Source of the DNA: Vicinamibacterales bacterium
Lineage (GTDB): Bacteria; Acidobacteriota; Vicinamibacteria; Vicinamibacterales; JAKQTR01
Assembly: GCA_025456345.1 (NCBI GenBank)
Contig: JALOKU010000015.1
Location: 1 to 57,679, forward strand
Length of the DNA stretch: 57,679 nt
Direction of reading: 5' to 3'
Shown: positions 33,543 to 42,588 of the stretch, one piece after another
Layout: every line of letters starts with the position of its first letter
Numbering within the stretch: the first letter of the stretch is position 1
Notes under the pieces: generated by a model
The model's database searches: none
Told to the model about the DNA's origin: nothing
Seen by the model: the letters and a program-made list of their open reading frames with translations, nothing else
Made by a program: the position numbers and the translations under genes

Positions 33543-35861
33543 CTATCTGCGCGCGGGCTCGAGGAACTTGTTCAGGAACGTCTCCATGCGCCCGAGCGTG
33601 TACATCCAGCGGCTGTGCAGCATCGACTCGTGCGTGTCGTCGGGAAACACGATGAGTTCCATGTAGACGTCGCGCTGGCGGAGCAACTGCACCAGGCCGG
33701 TCGTCTGCTCGAACGCGACATTCCGGTCGTCGTCTCCGTGGACGAGGAGCACCGGGGCGCTCCAGCCGTCAATCGCGCCGATGGCCGACGACGTGAACGA
33801 CAGCGCGTCCGGGTCGAACGAACTGCCCCGCAGATGGACGCCCGCCAGGTCCACGCCGGCCTTGAAGACGTCGGAGTTGCGCGCGAGCGCCTGCGCGGTG
33901 AGCAGGCCGCCGTACGACAGGCCCCAGATGCCCACGCGGCCCGGGTCCACGTCCGGACGCGATTGCAGGTACTTCGCCCCGGCGAGGACGTCCTGGTACT
34001 CGGAATTGCCGGCGGCGCCGGCGTTCGCCGCCGCGCGGAAGGATCGCCCGTACCCGACGCCCAGCCGGTAGTTCACCGACATCACAATGTAGCCCTCGCT
34101 GGCCAGCCACTGATTGATGGCGTACGCCCAGTGATAGAACTGCATGTAGTGATACCCGAGCAGCATCTGCCGGGCCGGGCCGCCGTGCACGAAGATGATG
34201 GCCGCCCGCCGCTCGCCGGGCTTGAGGTCCCGGGGCAGGAACAGCTGGTTGTGGATCTCGAGACCGTCCGGCGCCTTCGTCAGGACGATCTGCGGCTCGA
34301 CATGCAGATCGGCAGGGAAGTCCTTCAGTGATGCCGGAAACACGATCTGCTGCGCGGCTGCGGCCGGCGGCGCCTGGCCAGAGAGCGTCCAGATGCCGAC
34401 CGACTGCGGCGTCTTCCAGCCTGCGCTGAGCGTCGCGAGCGCCTTGCCCGACGCGAGGGGCGTGGGATACGTCTCGATGCCCGGTCCCGCCGTCACCTGC
34501 ACGGGCGTGCCGCCCGCCACCGGCACCGACCAGATGTGCCGGCGCTCGATGTCCCTGGCGTTCGTGCAGTAGTAGAGCGTGTGCCCATCCCGCGACAGCG
34601 CCACCGACGTCTCGTCCTCGATGAGCCCGTCGGTCGTCGTGAGCAGCACGGGCTGGCTGCCCGGCGACACGAGGTTCAAGGAATAGAACCGATCCCATTC
34701 ATCCACCGGGCCGGCGGGAGCCTCCGAGGGGGCCTCGCCCCGGCCGCCGCCCCGCCCGCCGCCGACATTGACCCTGAACACCAGGTGATCGCCCGCGAGG
34801 AACAGGGTGGAGAAGGCGCCGAAGCTCGATCCGCCCGGCTGGTTGTGCCAAACCTCCCTCGCCTCGCCGGTGGCGACCTCAGCCCTCCAGATCGAGTTCG
34901 TGTAGCCGCCCTTGAACGTTGCGCGCGTGAGGCCGGGGATCTTCATGGCGGCGGCGGTCGGCGCCTGCGGAGCCGGCGCCTCGGTTCCGCGTCCCGCGCC
35001 CAGGCCCCGTCCCGCGGCCGCCGGCTGGCCGCCCTGCGTGCCGGCGTACCGCGCCGCCTGTTCCGCCTGCACGAAGGAATAGCCGGGACGCCGCACGAAC
35101 ACGAGGCTCCGGCCGTCGGCCGCCCACATGGGGTTCGAGTCGAAGTCGACGCCCGGCGCCATGTAGGTCACCGCTCTCGCGGCCAGGTCGTAGACGGCGA
35201 TGAAGCTGTGGTCGGTGCGGGTGCTGACGAAGGCGATCTTCCTGCCGTCGGGCGACCACGCCGGAGCGCTCTGGACGCCCCACGCGGTGATGAACGGCTT
35301 CTCGCCGCGATCCACCTCCTTCGCCGGCCGGACCGGCGTGACTCGCGCGCGGTGGATCTGGCCGCCGCTCACGAAGAGCACGGCGCTGCCGTCCGGCGCC
35401 AGGGCGTAGCCGCCAGCCGGAAGTCCGCACACGCGGAACGCGGGCCCGCCAGAGGTCCGCGCCGCCCAGACGGCGCGATCAGGCCCGTCGGGGTCGGCCG
35501 ATGCGTTCGCCACCCACCCGTGCCGGTTCGGGGCCGTTCCGCGCACGAATGTCACGACCAGCCCGCTGTCCGAGATCTGGACGTCGGACATGTCGATGCC
35601 ATCGTCCTTCAGAAAACGGGTGAGGCGGACGGGCGCATACGCGGGCGCCGCGGCCGTGTAGGCGTTGCGCTTGCCTTCTTCGAACGCCACCCACGCCAGG
35701 CGATCGGCCTTCTTCGCCGCGGCCAGTTCGAGCGGCGACGCGGGGCTGAGGAACCGCTGGTAGGCCGGGATCGCCGGACCCTGCGCAGACGCGGCGGGCT
35801 CGAAGCGTGCAATCGCGAGCGCGCACGAGGCCAGGATGAACAGGAGGCGGACTTGTCGCAT
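33543..35861 (-). CDS. S9-family (prolyl oligopeptidase-like) secreted peptidase
   Basis: A 772-residue protein with a signal peptide (residues 1-26). The N-terminal half is a TolB/PD40-type beta-propeller (ALAPDGSAVLFVSGG, APAWSPDGRKIAFVS, SNPMWAADGRSLVFV), interrupted by a Gly/Pro/Ala-rich insert (about residues 285-320). The catalytic domain has GVGYGRSFR, the nucleophile GLSYGG in WGLSYGGLLTAQAL, an Asp in VHGDDDRNV and a His in DDTHESMLHS. S9 enzymes cut near proline in peptides; this one acts in the periplasm or outside the cell. Domain order and length fit dipeptidyl-peptidase-like members. The gene lies beside two unrelated small membrane-protein genes. Confidence 0.88.
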   Translation of the reverse strand: MRQVRLLFILASCALAIARFEPAASAQGPAIPAYQRFLSPASPLELAAAKKADRLAWVAFEEGKRNAYTAAAPAYAPVRLTRFLKDDGIDMSDVQISDSGLVVTFVRGTAPNRHGWVANASADPDGPDRAVWAARTSGGPAFRVCGLPAGGYALAPDGSAVLFVSGGQIHRARVTPVRPAKEVDRGEKPFITAWGVQSAPAWSPDGRKIAFVSTRTDHSFIAVYDLAARAVTYMAPGVDFDSNPMWAADGRSLVFVRRPGYSFVQAEQAARYAGTQGGQPAAAGRGLGAGRGTEAPAPQAPTAAAMKIPGLTRATFKGGYTNSIWRAEVATGEAREVWHNQPGGSSFGAFSTLFLAGDHLVFRVNVGGGRGGGRGEAPSEAPAGPVDEWDRFYSLNLVSPGSQPVLLTTTDGLIEDETSVALSRDGHTLYYCTNARDIERRHIWSVPVAGGTPVQVTAGPGIETYPTPLASGKALATLSAGWKTPQSVGIWTLSGQAPPAAAAQQIVFPASLKDFPADLHVEPQIVLTKAPDGLEIHNQLFLPRDLKPGERRAAIIFVHGGPARQMLLGYHYMQFYHWAYAINQWLASEGYIVMSVNYRLGVGYGRSFRAAANAGAAGNSEYQDVLAGAKYLQSRPDVDPGRVGIWGLSYGGLLTAQALARNSDVFKAGVDLAGVHLRGSSFDPDALSFTSSAIGAIDGWSAPVLLVHGDDDRNVAFEQTTGLVQLLRQRDVYMELIVFPDDTHESMLHSRWMYTLGRMETFLNKFLEPARR

Positions 35862-35904
35862 GTGTCCTCCGCGGGCAGAGGTGAGCCGGCCGGCGCCCCT
35901 CCGC

Positions 35905-36285
35905 TCAGCGCATGGCGACCAGCAGGCCCCCCGTGATGAAGGCCGCCACCCACCAGAGGTACGCCGCGCGCGTGTAGAGGTGCAGCCACCGCGGCACCGT
36001 CGCGTTGGGGCCCGCGCTGGTGGCCAGGCGCCAGACGAGCACGGTATCGACGATCATCGCCGCAAGCGAAGAGTAGCCCAGCGCGCCGTGTAGCGTGAAG
36101 GCGCCCTTGCTCGATCCCAGGATCATGAAGACCGTGGCGGTCACGTCGAGAAGCACGCCGACGGTCAGGAACGCCAGCACGTGCGGCGCAATCCGGCGGC
36201 GGCGCTGCTCGGCGACGACGGCGACGGTGTAGGACAGCAGCGCGAAGACCACGATCGTCGCGCCGGTCTTTGACAGAGGGTTCAT
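35905..36285 (-). CDS. HsmA-like small membrane protein, copy 2
   Basis: A 126-residue four-helix membrane protein that matches copy 1 (31091-31471) with about 31 differences by my count. The helices are TGATIVVFALLSYTVAVVAE, VLAFLTVGVLLDVTATVFM, SLAAMIVDTVLVW and WWVAAFITGGLLVAM. DNA identity is also high over the full length, including the 3' tail. Nothing identifies a function, but the family is also found in single copies with no conserved neighbours. It is 43 bases upstream of the S9 peptidase gene on the same strand and may share a promoter with it. Confidence 0.75.
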   Translation of the reverse strand: MNPLSKTGATIVVFALLSYTVAVVAEQRRRRIAPHVLAFLTVGVLLDVTATVFMILGSSKGAFTLHGALGYSSLAAMIVDTVLVWRLATSAGPNATVPRWLHLYTRAAYLWWVAAFITGGLLVAMR

Positions 36286-36355
36286 CGCCCACCAGTCTAC
36301 CCGTCACGCGTCGATCGAGGGAAGCTCCCGACGGACCCGCCGGCGGCGGCCCGCC

Positions 36356-38206
36356 TCAGGAAGCCAGCAGCCGCCGCTCGGCCTCTTCGTTCCCGAGCCC
36401 GTGTTGCACGCGCGTGACGGCCAGGCCGACTGCGGGCGGATACGCCTGGTCGGCCTTCATGCGCGGCTCCACGTACTCGATGATCTCGAAGAGCAGCCGG
36501 TTGGCCTCGACGTATTCGAGTCCCGCGAGCTTCTCGATGTACCGCGTGGCGCGGTCGATGAGCTTCAGGTTGCTCGGCACGAGCCACACCATGTAGTTGC
36601 CCATCACGCGGCCGAGGCGGACCATCGTGCAGGTCGAGAGCGCGTTGAGCAGCATCTTGAGACCGGCGCGCGCGACACCGGACAGCAGGAAATCGGAGTC
36701 GGGCACGGCCACGGCGACCGCGATGCAGTCAGGCACGGCGGCCGCAGCGCGCAGCGGCTTCAGGTCGGCCTCCGGGGCGATGGCGATGAGCCCGATGCGC
36801 GCGCCGGCCCGGCGGGCCTCCTCGAGGCGTGAACGGTGGAACGCGCCGGCTGAGGCCAGCGCGGCCACCTCCGGGCCGCCGACAATCGCCACGGCGGAGT
36901 CTCCGGGACCAAGCCGGCGCGTGGGCAGGCCGTCGAGCCCCACCTTGAAGCGCATCAGCTCGCGGCAGGAGATCTTGCGGACCGTCTCCAGGGTCCGATC
37001 GAGCTTGTCCTCGGTGACCAGCGCGCGGACCTCGGCCTCGCTCCACTCGACGCACGCGGGCCGGCGCCTGATCAGGCGCTGCCAGGCCGCGGGCGTCTCC
37101 GCGTCCGGCACGAACAGGAAGGCCCACGACTCGGAGGCCGTCGCGTCGTCGAACTTCCGGAACGGCGGCGTGCAGTAGGTCGGCGAGCGCTCGGTCGTGT
37201 CGGTCAGGATGTCGATGCCGTACTGGTCAGCGTAGTAGTTGTGCTTGCGGCCCGCGCGGTAGGTGGCTTCTTCCCTTTCCACGAGGCCGGCCAGCCCGTC
37301 GAGCAGCGCCGGCGCCTTCAACCGGGCGAGCATCTGCTCGAACTGCGACAGAAACTGCCCTGGAACTCCGGAGGCAGCGAGGGCACAGGGCCCGCCCGGC
37401 TCGAGCTCCGCCATCAGATCGCGCAGCACCATCTCCAGCACCGTGAGCACCACGCACAGCTGGATCGTCGTCGCCTGCATGCGCGTGGAGCCGGTGATGG
37501 CCATCGGGCCCGTCGTCAGGTTGATCTTCTCGATGCGCGGGTCCTCGATGACTTCCCGGCTGCGCTCGACGTGTGCGCAGAGGATGTCGTCGGGGTTGTT
37601 GTAGACGAAGTACACCTTCGCGCCGGCGTCGATCCCCTGCCAGGCCGTGCCGATGACGAACGACGTCTCGCCGCCTTCGGTGACGGCAAACACGGCATCG
37701 CGGGCCGACACGCCCAGGTCGCCAATCTGCTTCTTACCGAACGCGGTGAAGTCCTCGAACCCTTCAACGGACTTGATGAGGGCGAAGTCGCCGCCGGCCA
37801 TCACGCTGAAGGCGCGGTCTTCCCACGTCTCGGGGGGTGGCTGGCACGCCAGGCCGCGAGCGCGCTGGCGCTGCCAGAAGTCGCGCCAGATCGACACGAG
37901 CTGGATGCTGAGCCGGCCCGTGGATCCGCAACCCGTGAAGAAGATCCGGCCGCCCCGCCTGAGCCGGCCGGACACCTCGGCCGCGATGGCTGTCGCACGG
38001 CCGGACTCGACAAACGCCCGGTAGGCGCGCAGCACGTCGTCGTCCACGTCGAAGAGCAGCCGCAGCGCGGCGGCGGTGTCCGCGGCGGCCGTCTCGCTGA
38101 GGTTCGCGGTCACCGGGTGCGAACCTTCGGTGACCAGCGCGCCGAGCTTGAACTGGTCCGCGATGCGGAGGAAATCGTCGGAGCGGGCGTCGGAGGTTGC
38201 GCTCAT
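36356..38206 (-). CDS. Double SIS-domain protein (GCKR/MurQ-like)
   Basis: The 616-residue protein has two SIS (sugar-isomerase) domains. The first starts about residue 85 with GRIFFTGCGSTGRLS and the second about residue 425 with GDSAVAIVGGPEVAALASAGAF. MurQ-like helices (ADTAAALRLLFDVDDDVLRAY) and the middle segment GSTRMQATTIQLCVVLTVLEM, seen in etherases, are also present. Bacterial GCKR-like proteins combine two such domains and bind phosphosugars; MurQ cleaves N-acetylmuramic acid 6-phosphate. Whether this is an etherase, a kinase regulator or another isomerase cannot be settled. It is twice the length of MurQ. A gap of 70 bases separates it from the HsmA-like gene. Confidence 0.75.
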   Translation of the reverse strand: MSATSDARSDDFLRIADQFKLGALVTEGSHPVTANLSETAAADTAAALRLLFDVDDDVLRAYRAFVESGRATAIAAEVSGRLRRGGRIFFTGCGSTGRLSIQLVSIWRDFWQRQRARGLACQPPPETWEDRAFSVMAGGDFALIKSVEGFEDFTAFGKKQIGDLGVSARDAVFAVTEGGETSFVIGTAWQGIDAGAKVYFVYNNPDDILCAHVERSREVIEDPRIEKINLTTGPMAITGSTRMQATTIQLCVVLTVLEMVLRDLMAELEPGGPCALAASGVPGQFLSQFEQMLARLKAPALLDGLAGLVEREEATYRAGRKHNYYADQYGIDILTDTTERSPTYCTPPFRKFDDATASESWAFLFVPDAETPAAWQRLIRRRPACVEWSEAEVRALVTEDKLDRTLETVRKISCRELMRFKVGLDGLPTRRLGPGDSAVAIVGGPEVAALASAGAFHRSRLEEARRAGARIGLIAIAPEADLKPLRAAAAVPDCIAVAVAVPDSDFLLSGVARAGLKMLLNALSTCTMVRLGRVMGNYMVWLVPSNLKLIDRATRYIEKLAGLEYVEANRLLFEIIEYVEPRMKADQAYPPAVGLAVTRVQHGLGNEEAERRLLAS

Positions 38207-38385
38207 CGCGGAAGAATGCTCCCTGAAGGGCCGGGGCGAGTGGAGTATAGCGCACCGCGCGATGGCGGTTTCCGGCCACCCCGTTGCGGCCTCCAGCCGT
38301 CAACGCCCCAGCCGGGGTAGTATGGGGCCGCGCGGCGCGCCGCGCCCGCGGGACACACCGGTGCCAGAACACGGAGGTGCCGCCG

Positions 38386-39102
38386 ATGGTCGATTTCCTG
38401 CTCGACCTGCTCACCTACGTCGGCGGGTTCCTCTTCATGGCCGCCATCTTCGCGTACGCTGTATGGCGTGCCGTCCGGCGCGACCGCGAATGGCCGGCGG
38501 TGGGGCGATCCCTCGGCCTGAGCTACGCGGCCCGCGACGATGCGCCGCTCGAACGGTTCGGCGCGTTGAAGATCTGTGACGCAGTCGGGCCGAGAAACCT
38601 CTCGAATGTCTTGTCCGGCACCCGAGGAGGATTCAAAGTCTGGCTGGCGGACTACAAGTACAGCAACAGACTGACCGGGACCGTCCAGAGCAGCGGATTC
38701 ACCCTGTGCGTGCTGCAGCACGATCGCCTTGCCGTGCCCCACTTCTTTCTCAAGGGCCGCGGGAGGCCCCGTTCGATGACCCTGTCGCCTCAGCTCTGGC
38801 GCCCTGAGGATGACCCCGTAGTCCCATTGGGTGACGGTTCGCCACTTGCCCGCGGCTTTGACCTCCGGACCGGATCGGCCGAGGCGGTAATGGCGCTCCT
38901 GACACCTGCGCTTCGGGACCTCATCTGTGGGGTCAAGGAACGCTATCTCGACGTGGAGGCGAAGGACGACACCGTGATCGTCACCAGGCGGAGCTGGCTC
39001 GAACCCAAGGAGGCCGCCGCATTTCTCGACGATGCCGCGGCGATCGCGGCGGGCCTGTTGGAAGCGGCGCGGCCGCCGAGCCGCTCAGCCCCTGACAGCT
39101 AG
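38386..39102 (+). CDS. Membrane-anchored protein of unknown function
   Basis: The 238-residue protein begins MVDFLLDLLTYVGGFLFMAA, a single N-terminal membrane helix, and is followed by a cytoplasmic or periplasmic domain of about 200 residues with strands such as RGGFKVWLADYKYSNRL and a late acidic pair VEAKDDTVIV. The layout (anchor, short charged linker, then a domain beginning RSLGLSYAARDD) is common to a family often found in Gram-negative genomes, which I cannot name. The C-terminus is alanine-rich. The start is the first ATG with a plausible ribosome site (GGAGGTGCCGCCG) and the gene is independent of its neighbours. Confidence 0.6.
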   Translation: MVDFLLDLLTYVGGFLFMAAIFAYAVWRAVRRDREWPAVGRSLGLSYAARDDAPLERFGALKICDAVGPRNLSNVLSGTRGGFKVWLADYKYSNRLTGTVQSSGFTLCVLQHDRLAVPHFFLKGRGRPRSMTLSPQLWRPEDDPVVPLGDGSPLARGFDLRTGSAEAVMALLTPALRDLICGVKERYLDVEAKDDTVIVTRRSWLEPKEAAAFLDDAAAIAAGLLEAARPPSRSAPDS

Positions 39103-39186
39103 ACGCAGGGTGCGCCATGAACCAGACCTTACTTCCTGCCTCAATACGCTGGCATTCCCCGTCCATCTCTGACCAGGGCTGAATAT

Positions 39187-42100
39187 ATGAAGACGTCCCA
39201 GCTGATCGCGATCTGTTGCCTCCTGGCCTGCGGCGTGTCCTCCGCGGCCGCCCAGTCGAACCCGCTGTGGCTCCGCTATCCCGCGATCTCGCCGGACGGG
39301 CAGGCCATCGCCTTCGAGTACAAGGGCGACATCTACAGCGTGCCCGCGGCGGGCGGCACCGCCACGCCGATCACCATCGGCGAAGCTTACGACTTCGCCC
39401 CGGTGTGGAGCCATGACGGGAAACAGTTGGCCTTCGCGTCCGATCGGTATGGCAACTTCGACGTGTTCGTCATGCCCTCCTCGGGAGGCGAGGCGAAACG
39501 GCTTACGTTCCACTCGGCGCGTGAAGTGCCGAGCAGCTTCACTGCTGACGACGCGACGGTGCTGTTCTCGGCCAGCCGCCAGGCGCTCGCCACGAATGCC
39601 CAGTTCCCCATCCCGCTCATGACCCAGCTCTACGGCGTCCCGGCCGCCGGCGGGCGGGTCTCACAGGTGCTGCCGGTGCCGGCCTTCTCGGCCTCGCTCG
39701 ATTCGGCGGGGAACAGGATCATCTACCACGACATCAAGGGCTACGAGGACGAGTGGCGCAAACACCACACCTCGTCGGTGACGCGCGACGTCTGGGTCTA
39801 CGACTTCACGACGAAGGCCTACACGCAGCTCACGGGATTCACCGGCGAGGATCGCAACCCGGTCTTCGACAGCAACAACGCCGACTTCTACTACCTGAGC
39901 GAACAGAACGGATCGTTCAACGTCTTCAAGAGCGCGCTCGCCAGTCCGGAGAAGGCCGCCCCGCTGACCCGCTTCAGCAAACACCCGGTCCGCTTCCTCA
40001 CCCGGTCCGCGCGCAACCTGCTTTGCTTCAGCTACAACGGCGAGCTGTACACGCTGCAGCCCGGCAACGAGCCGAAGCGCGTCAGCATCCGGATCGCCGC
40101 CGACGGGCGCGCCACGCTCGAGAAGATCGTCCCGGTGAACGGGAGTTTCACCGAGATGAAGCTCTCCCCGAACGGCAAGGAGTTCGCGTACGTGTTCCGC
40201 GGCGAAGTCTTCGTGACCAGCATGGATGGAGGCATCACGAAACGGATCACCAGCACGCCGTGGCAGGAGCGGAGCGTGAGCTTCAGCCCCGATGGCCGGA
40301 CCCTGGTCTACGCGGCGGAGAAGGACAACAACTGGAACGTGTATACCTCGGCCATCACGCGTAAAGAGGAGGCCTACTTCTTCGTCTCGACGGTGCTGAA
40401 AGAGGACGCGGTCGTGGCCACGGCCGCCGAGGAATTCCAGCCCGCTTTCTCCCCGGACGGAAAGGAGGTGGCGTACCTCGAGAACCGCGTGACGCTGAAG
40501 GTGATGAACCTCGCCACCAGGCAAGCGCGCACCATCCTGCCGGCCGACCGGAACTACTCGTACGCCGACGGCGACCAGTACTACCAGTGGTCCCCGGACG
40601 GCAAGTGGTTCCTGGTGCAGTTCGGCTACCCGGAGCGTGTGTTCACGCCGCAGGTGGGCCTGGTCTCGTCGGACGGGAAGGGGGAGATCCGCAACCTCAC
40701 GCTGAGCGGGTACAACAGCAGTTCGCCGAAATGGGCGATGGACGGCGCGCTCATGATCTGGGGCTCCGATCGCGAGGGGACCCGCCAGCAGGGCGGCGAC
40801 ACCACGAGCGGCGATGTCTACGCCCTGTTCTTCTCGAAAGCGGCGTTCGACCGGTTCAAGCTGTCGAAGGAAGAGCTGGCGCTGCTGAAGGAGCAGGAAG
40901 AAAAGGCGGAGAAGGAGAAGAAAGAGGCGGAGGACAAGGCGAAGGCTGATAAGAGGGAGCCCGGGGCCGCCGCCGAGAAGGACGCCCCCAAGAAGGACGC
41001 CCCCAAGAAGGACGTCGTCTTCGACTGGCCCGACCTGCCCGACCGCAAGGAGCGTCTGACGACCCACACGTCTCCCATCACGGACTGGGCGCTGTCGAGA
41101 GACGGCGAGAAGCTCTTCTACCTGACGACGTTCGACAAGGGAAGCGACCTCTGGGTCATCGAGGTGCGAAAGAAAGAAACCAGGCTCTTCGCCAAGCTCG
41201 GCGCCGAGCGCGCCAGCATGGATCTGTCGGCGGACGGGAAGTTCATCCTGCTCCTTGCCGACGGCAAACCGACGAAGGTGGACACCGAGAGCGGCAAGGC
41301 CGAGCCGGTGAAGACCAGCGGCGAGATGGTCCTCAACCAGGCCGCCGAACGGAGCTACATCTTCGACCACGCATGGCGCCAGTTCAGGGACAAGTTCTAC
41401 GTCGTCGACCTGCAGGGAGTGGACTGGGACTTCTACTACCGGGAGTACCGGAAGTTCCTGCCGTTCATCAGCAACAACTACGACTTCGCCGAGATGCTGA
41501 GCGAGATGCTCGGCGAGGTGAACGCGTCGCACACCGGGTGCAGGTACAGCCCCGTTGCCGAAGGCGGGGACCAGACCGCGAGTGTCGGCCTGCTGTACGA
41601 CGTGGCCGACACCGGCGCCGGTCTCAGGGTGGCCGAGGTCGTCGCCGAAGGCCCGCTCGACAAGGCGGCAGCGAAAGTCAGGGCCGGCCACATCATCGAG
41701 AAGATCGACGGGCAGCCGATCACCGAGGCCGAGGATGTCTACCAGCGGCTCAACCGGAAGGCAGGAAAGCTGACGCTGCTCTCGATGTACGACCCCGCCG
41801 CCGGCACGAGGTGGGAAGAGAGCGTCAAGCCCGTTTCCGCGCGGGACGAGAACCAGTTGCTCTACAAGCGATGGGTCAAAAGCCGCCGCGCTGAAGTCGA
41901 GCGCCTGTCGGGCGGGACGATTGGGTACGTCCACGTGCGCGCCATGAACGACGCGAGCATGCGGACGGTGTTCGAGGAGGCGCTCGGGCGTCACGTCGGG
42001 AAGCAGGCCATCATTGTCGACACGCGATTCAACGGCGGCGGCAATATTCACGAGCAGTTATCCGATTTCCTGAGCGGGAAGCGGTACTTCGACATCGTGC

Positions 42101-42462
42101 CGCACGGCCAGTACGTGGGCTCCGAGCCCTACGACAAATGGGTGAAGCCGTCCATCGTCCTGGTGGGGGAGAGCAACTACTCCGACGCCCACCTGTTCCC
42201 GGTGGCGTACAAGCTCAAGACGGCCTACAAGACCCTTGGCATGCCGGTGCCCGGCACCGGCACGTTCGTTTGGTGGGAAGCCCAGATCGATCCGACGCTG
42301 GTCTTCGGCATTCCCATGGGCGGCTGGCGGACGCCCGACGGCAAGTTCTGCGAGAACAACCAGCTCGAGCCGGACATCAAGGTTCGCAACGAGCCCGGCG
42401 TCATCACCACCGGCCGCGATCAGCAGATCGAGGCCGCGGTCAAGGAGTTGATGAAGAAGTAG
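39187..42462 (+). CDS. Tricorn-like protease with PD40 propeller, PDZ and S41-type catalytic core (copy 1)
   Basis: A secreted 1091-residue protein (signal peptide residues 1-23). The N-terminal half is a beta-propeller of PD40 repeats (YPAISPDGQAIAFEYKGDIY, FAPVWSHDGKQLAFASDR). A charged linker with DAPKKDAPKKDV follows at about 577-612, where a 15-base unit (GACGCCCCCAAGAAG) occurs twice in tandem. A second propeller, a C1-type cap with NASHTG (His782), a PDZ-like domain and the S41 core come next, the last with DTRFNGGG and the nucleophile in NYSDAHLF (Ser999). Such proteins degrade peptides, as the archaeal tricorn protease does. It is about as long as the second copy at 46926-50156. The gene follows an unknown membrane protein by 84 bases. 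Confidence 0.88.
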   Translation: MKTSQLIAICCLLACGVSSAAAQSNPLWLRYPAISPDGQAIAFEYKGDIYSVPAAGGTATPITIGEAYDFAPVWSHDGKQLAFASDRYGNFDVFVMPSSGGEAKRLTFHSAREVPSSFTADDATVLFSASRQALATNAQFPIPLMTQLYGVPAAGGRVSQVLPVPAFSASLDSAGNRIIYHDIKGYEDEWRKHHTSSVTRDVWVYDFTTKAYTQLTGFTGEDRNPVFDSNNADFYYLSEQNGSFNVFKSALASPEKAAPLTRFSKHPVRFLTRSARNLLCFSYNGELYTLQPGNEPKRVSIRIAADGRATLEKIVPVNGSFTEMKLSPNGKEFAYVFRGEVFVTSMDGGITKRITSTPWQERSVSFSPDGRTLVYAAEKDNNWNVYTSAITRKEEAYFFVSTVLKEDAVVATAAEEFQPAFSPDGKEVAYLENRVTLKVMNLATRQARTILPADRNYSYADGDQYYQWSPDGKWFLVQFGYPERVFTPQVGLVSSDGKGEIRNLTLSGYNSSSPKWAMDGALMIWGSDREGTRQQGGDTTSGDVYALFFSKAAFDRFKLSKEELALLKEQEEKAEKEKKEAEDKAKADKREPGAAAEKDAPKKDAPKKDVVFDWPDLPDRKERLTTHTSPITDWALSRDGEKLFYLTTFDKGSDLWVIEVRKKETRLFAKLGAERASMDLSADGKFILLLADGKPTKVDTESGKAEPVKTSGEMVLNQAAERSYIFDHAWRQFRDKFYVVDLQGVDWDFYYREYRKFLPFISNNYDFAEMLSEMLGEVNASHTGCRYSPVAEGGDQTASVGLLYDVADTGAGLRVAEVVAEGPLDKAAAKVRAGHIIEKIDGQPITEAEDVYQRLNRKAGKLTLLSMYDPAAGTRWEESVKPVSARDENQLLYKRWVKSRRAEVERLSGGTIGYVHVRAMNDASMRTVFEEALGRHVGKQAIIVDTRFNGGGNIHEQLSDFLSGKRYFDIVPHGQYVGSEPYDKWVKPSIVLVGESNYSDAHLFPVAYKLKTAYKTLGMPVPGTGTFVWWEAQIDPTLVFGIPMGGWRTPDGKFCENNQLEPDIKVRNEPGVITTGRDQQIEAAVKELMKK

Positions 42463-42588
42463 GACGCGGCGCCGGTGTCGTGAGAGCCGGCGTCGTCTTC
42501 GGCGGATTGTGGCGTTCGTCCGGATTCTACCCGCCCCTGACTCCTCCCGGCACAGGACGCGTCTCCTGTATGCTTGACTGACACCGTC

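Noticed and set aside
39661-42051. Long antisense open frame (796 codons) opposite the first tricorn-like gene
   Set aside because: Arg, His and Val-rich composition with no domain; a normal by-product of strong codon bias in GC-rich DNA. Similar frames opposite 42058-44901 and 46932-49880 were rejected for the same reason.
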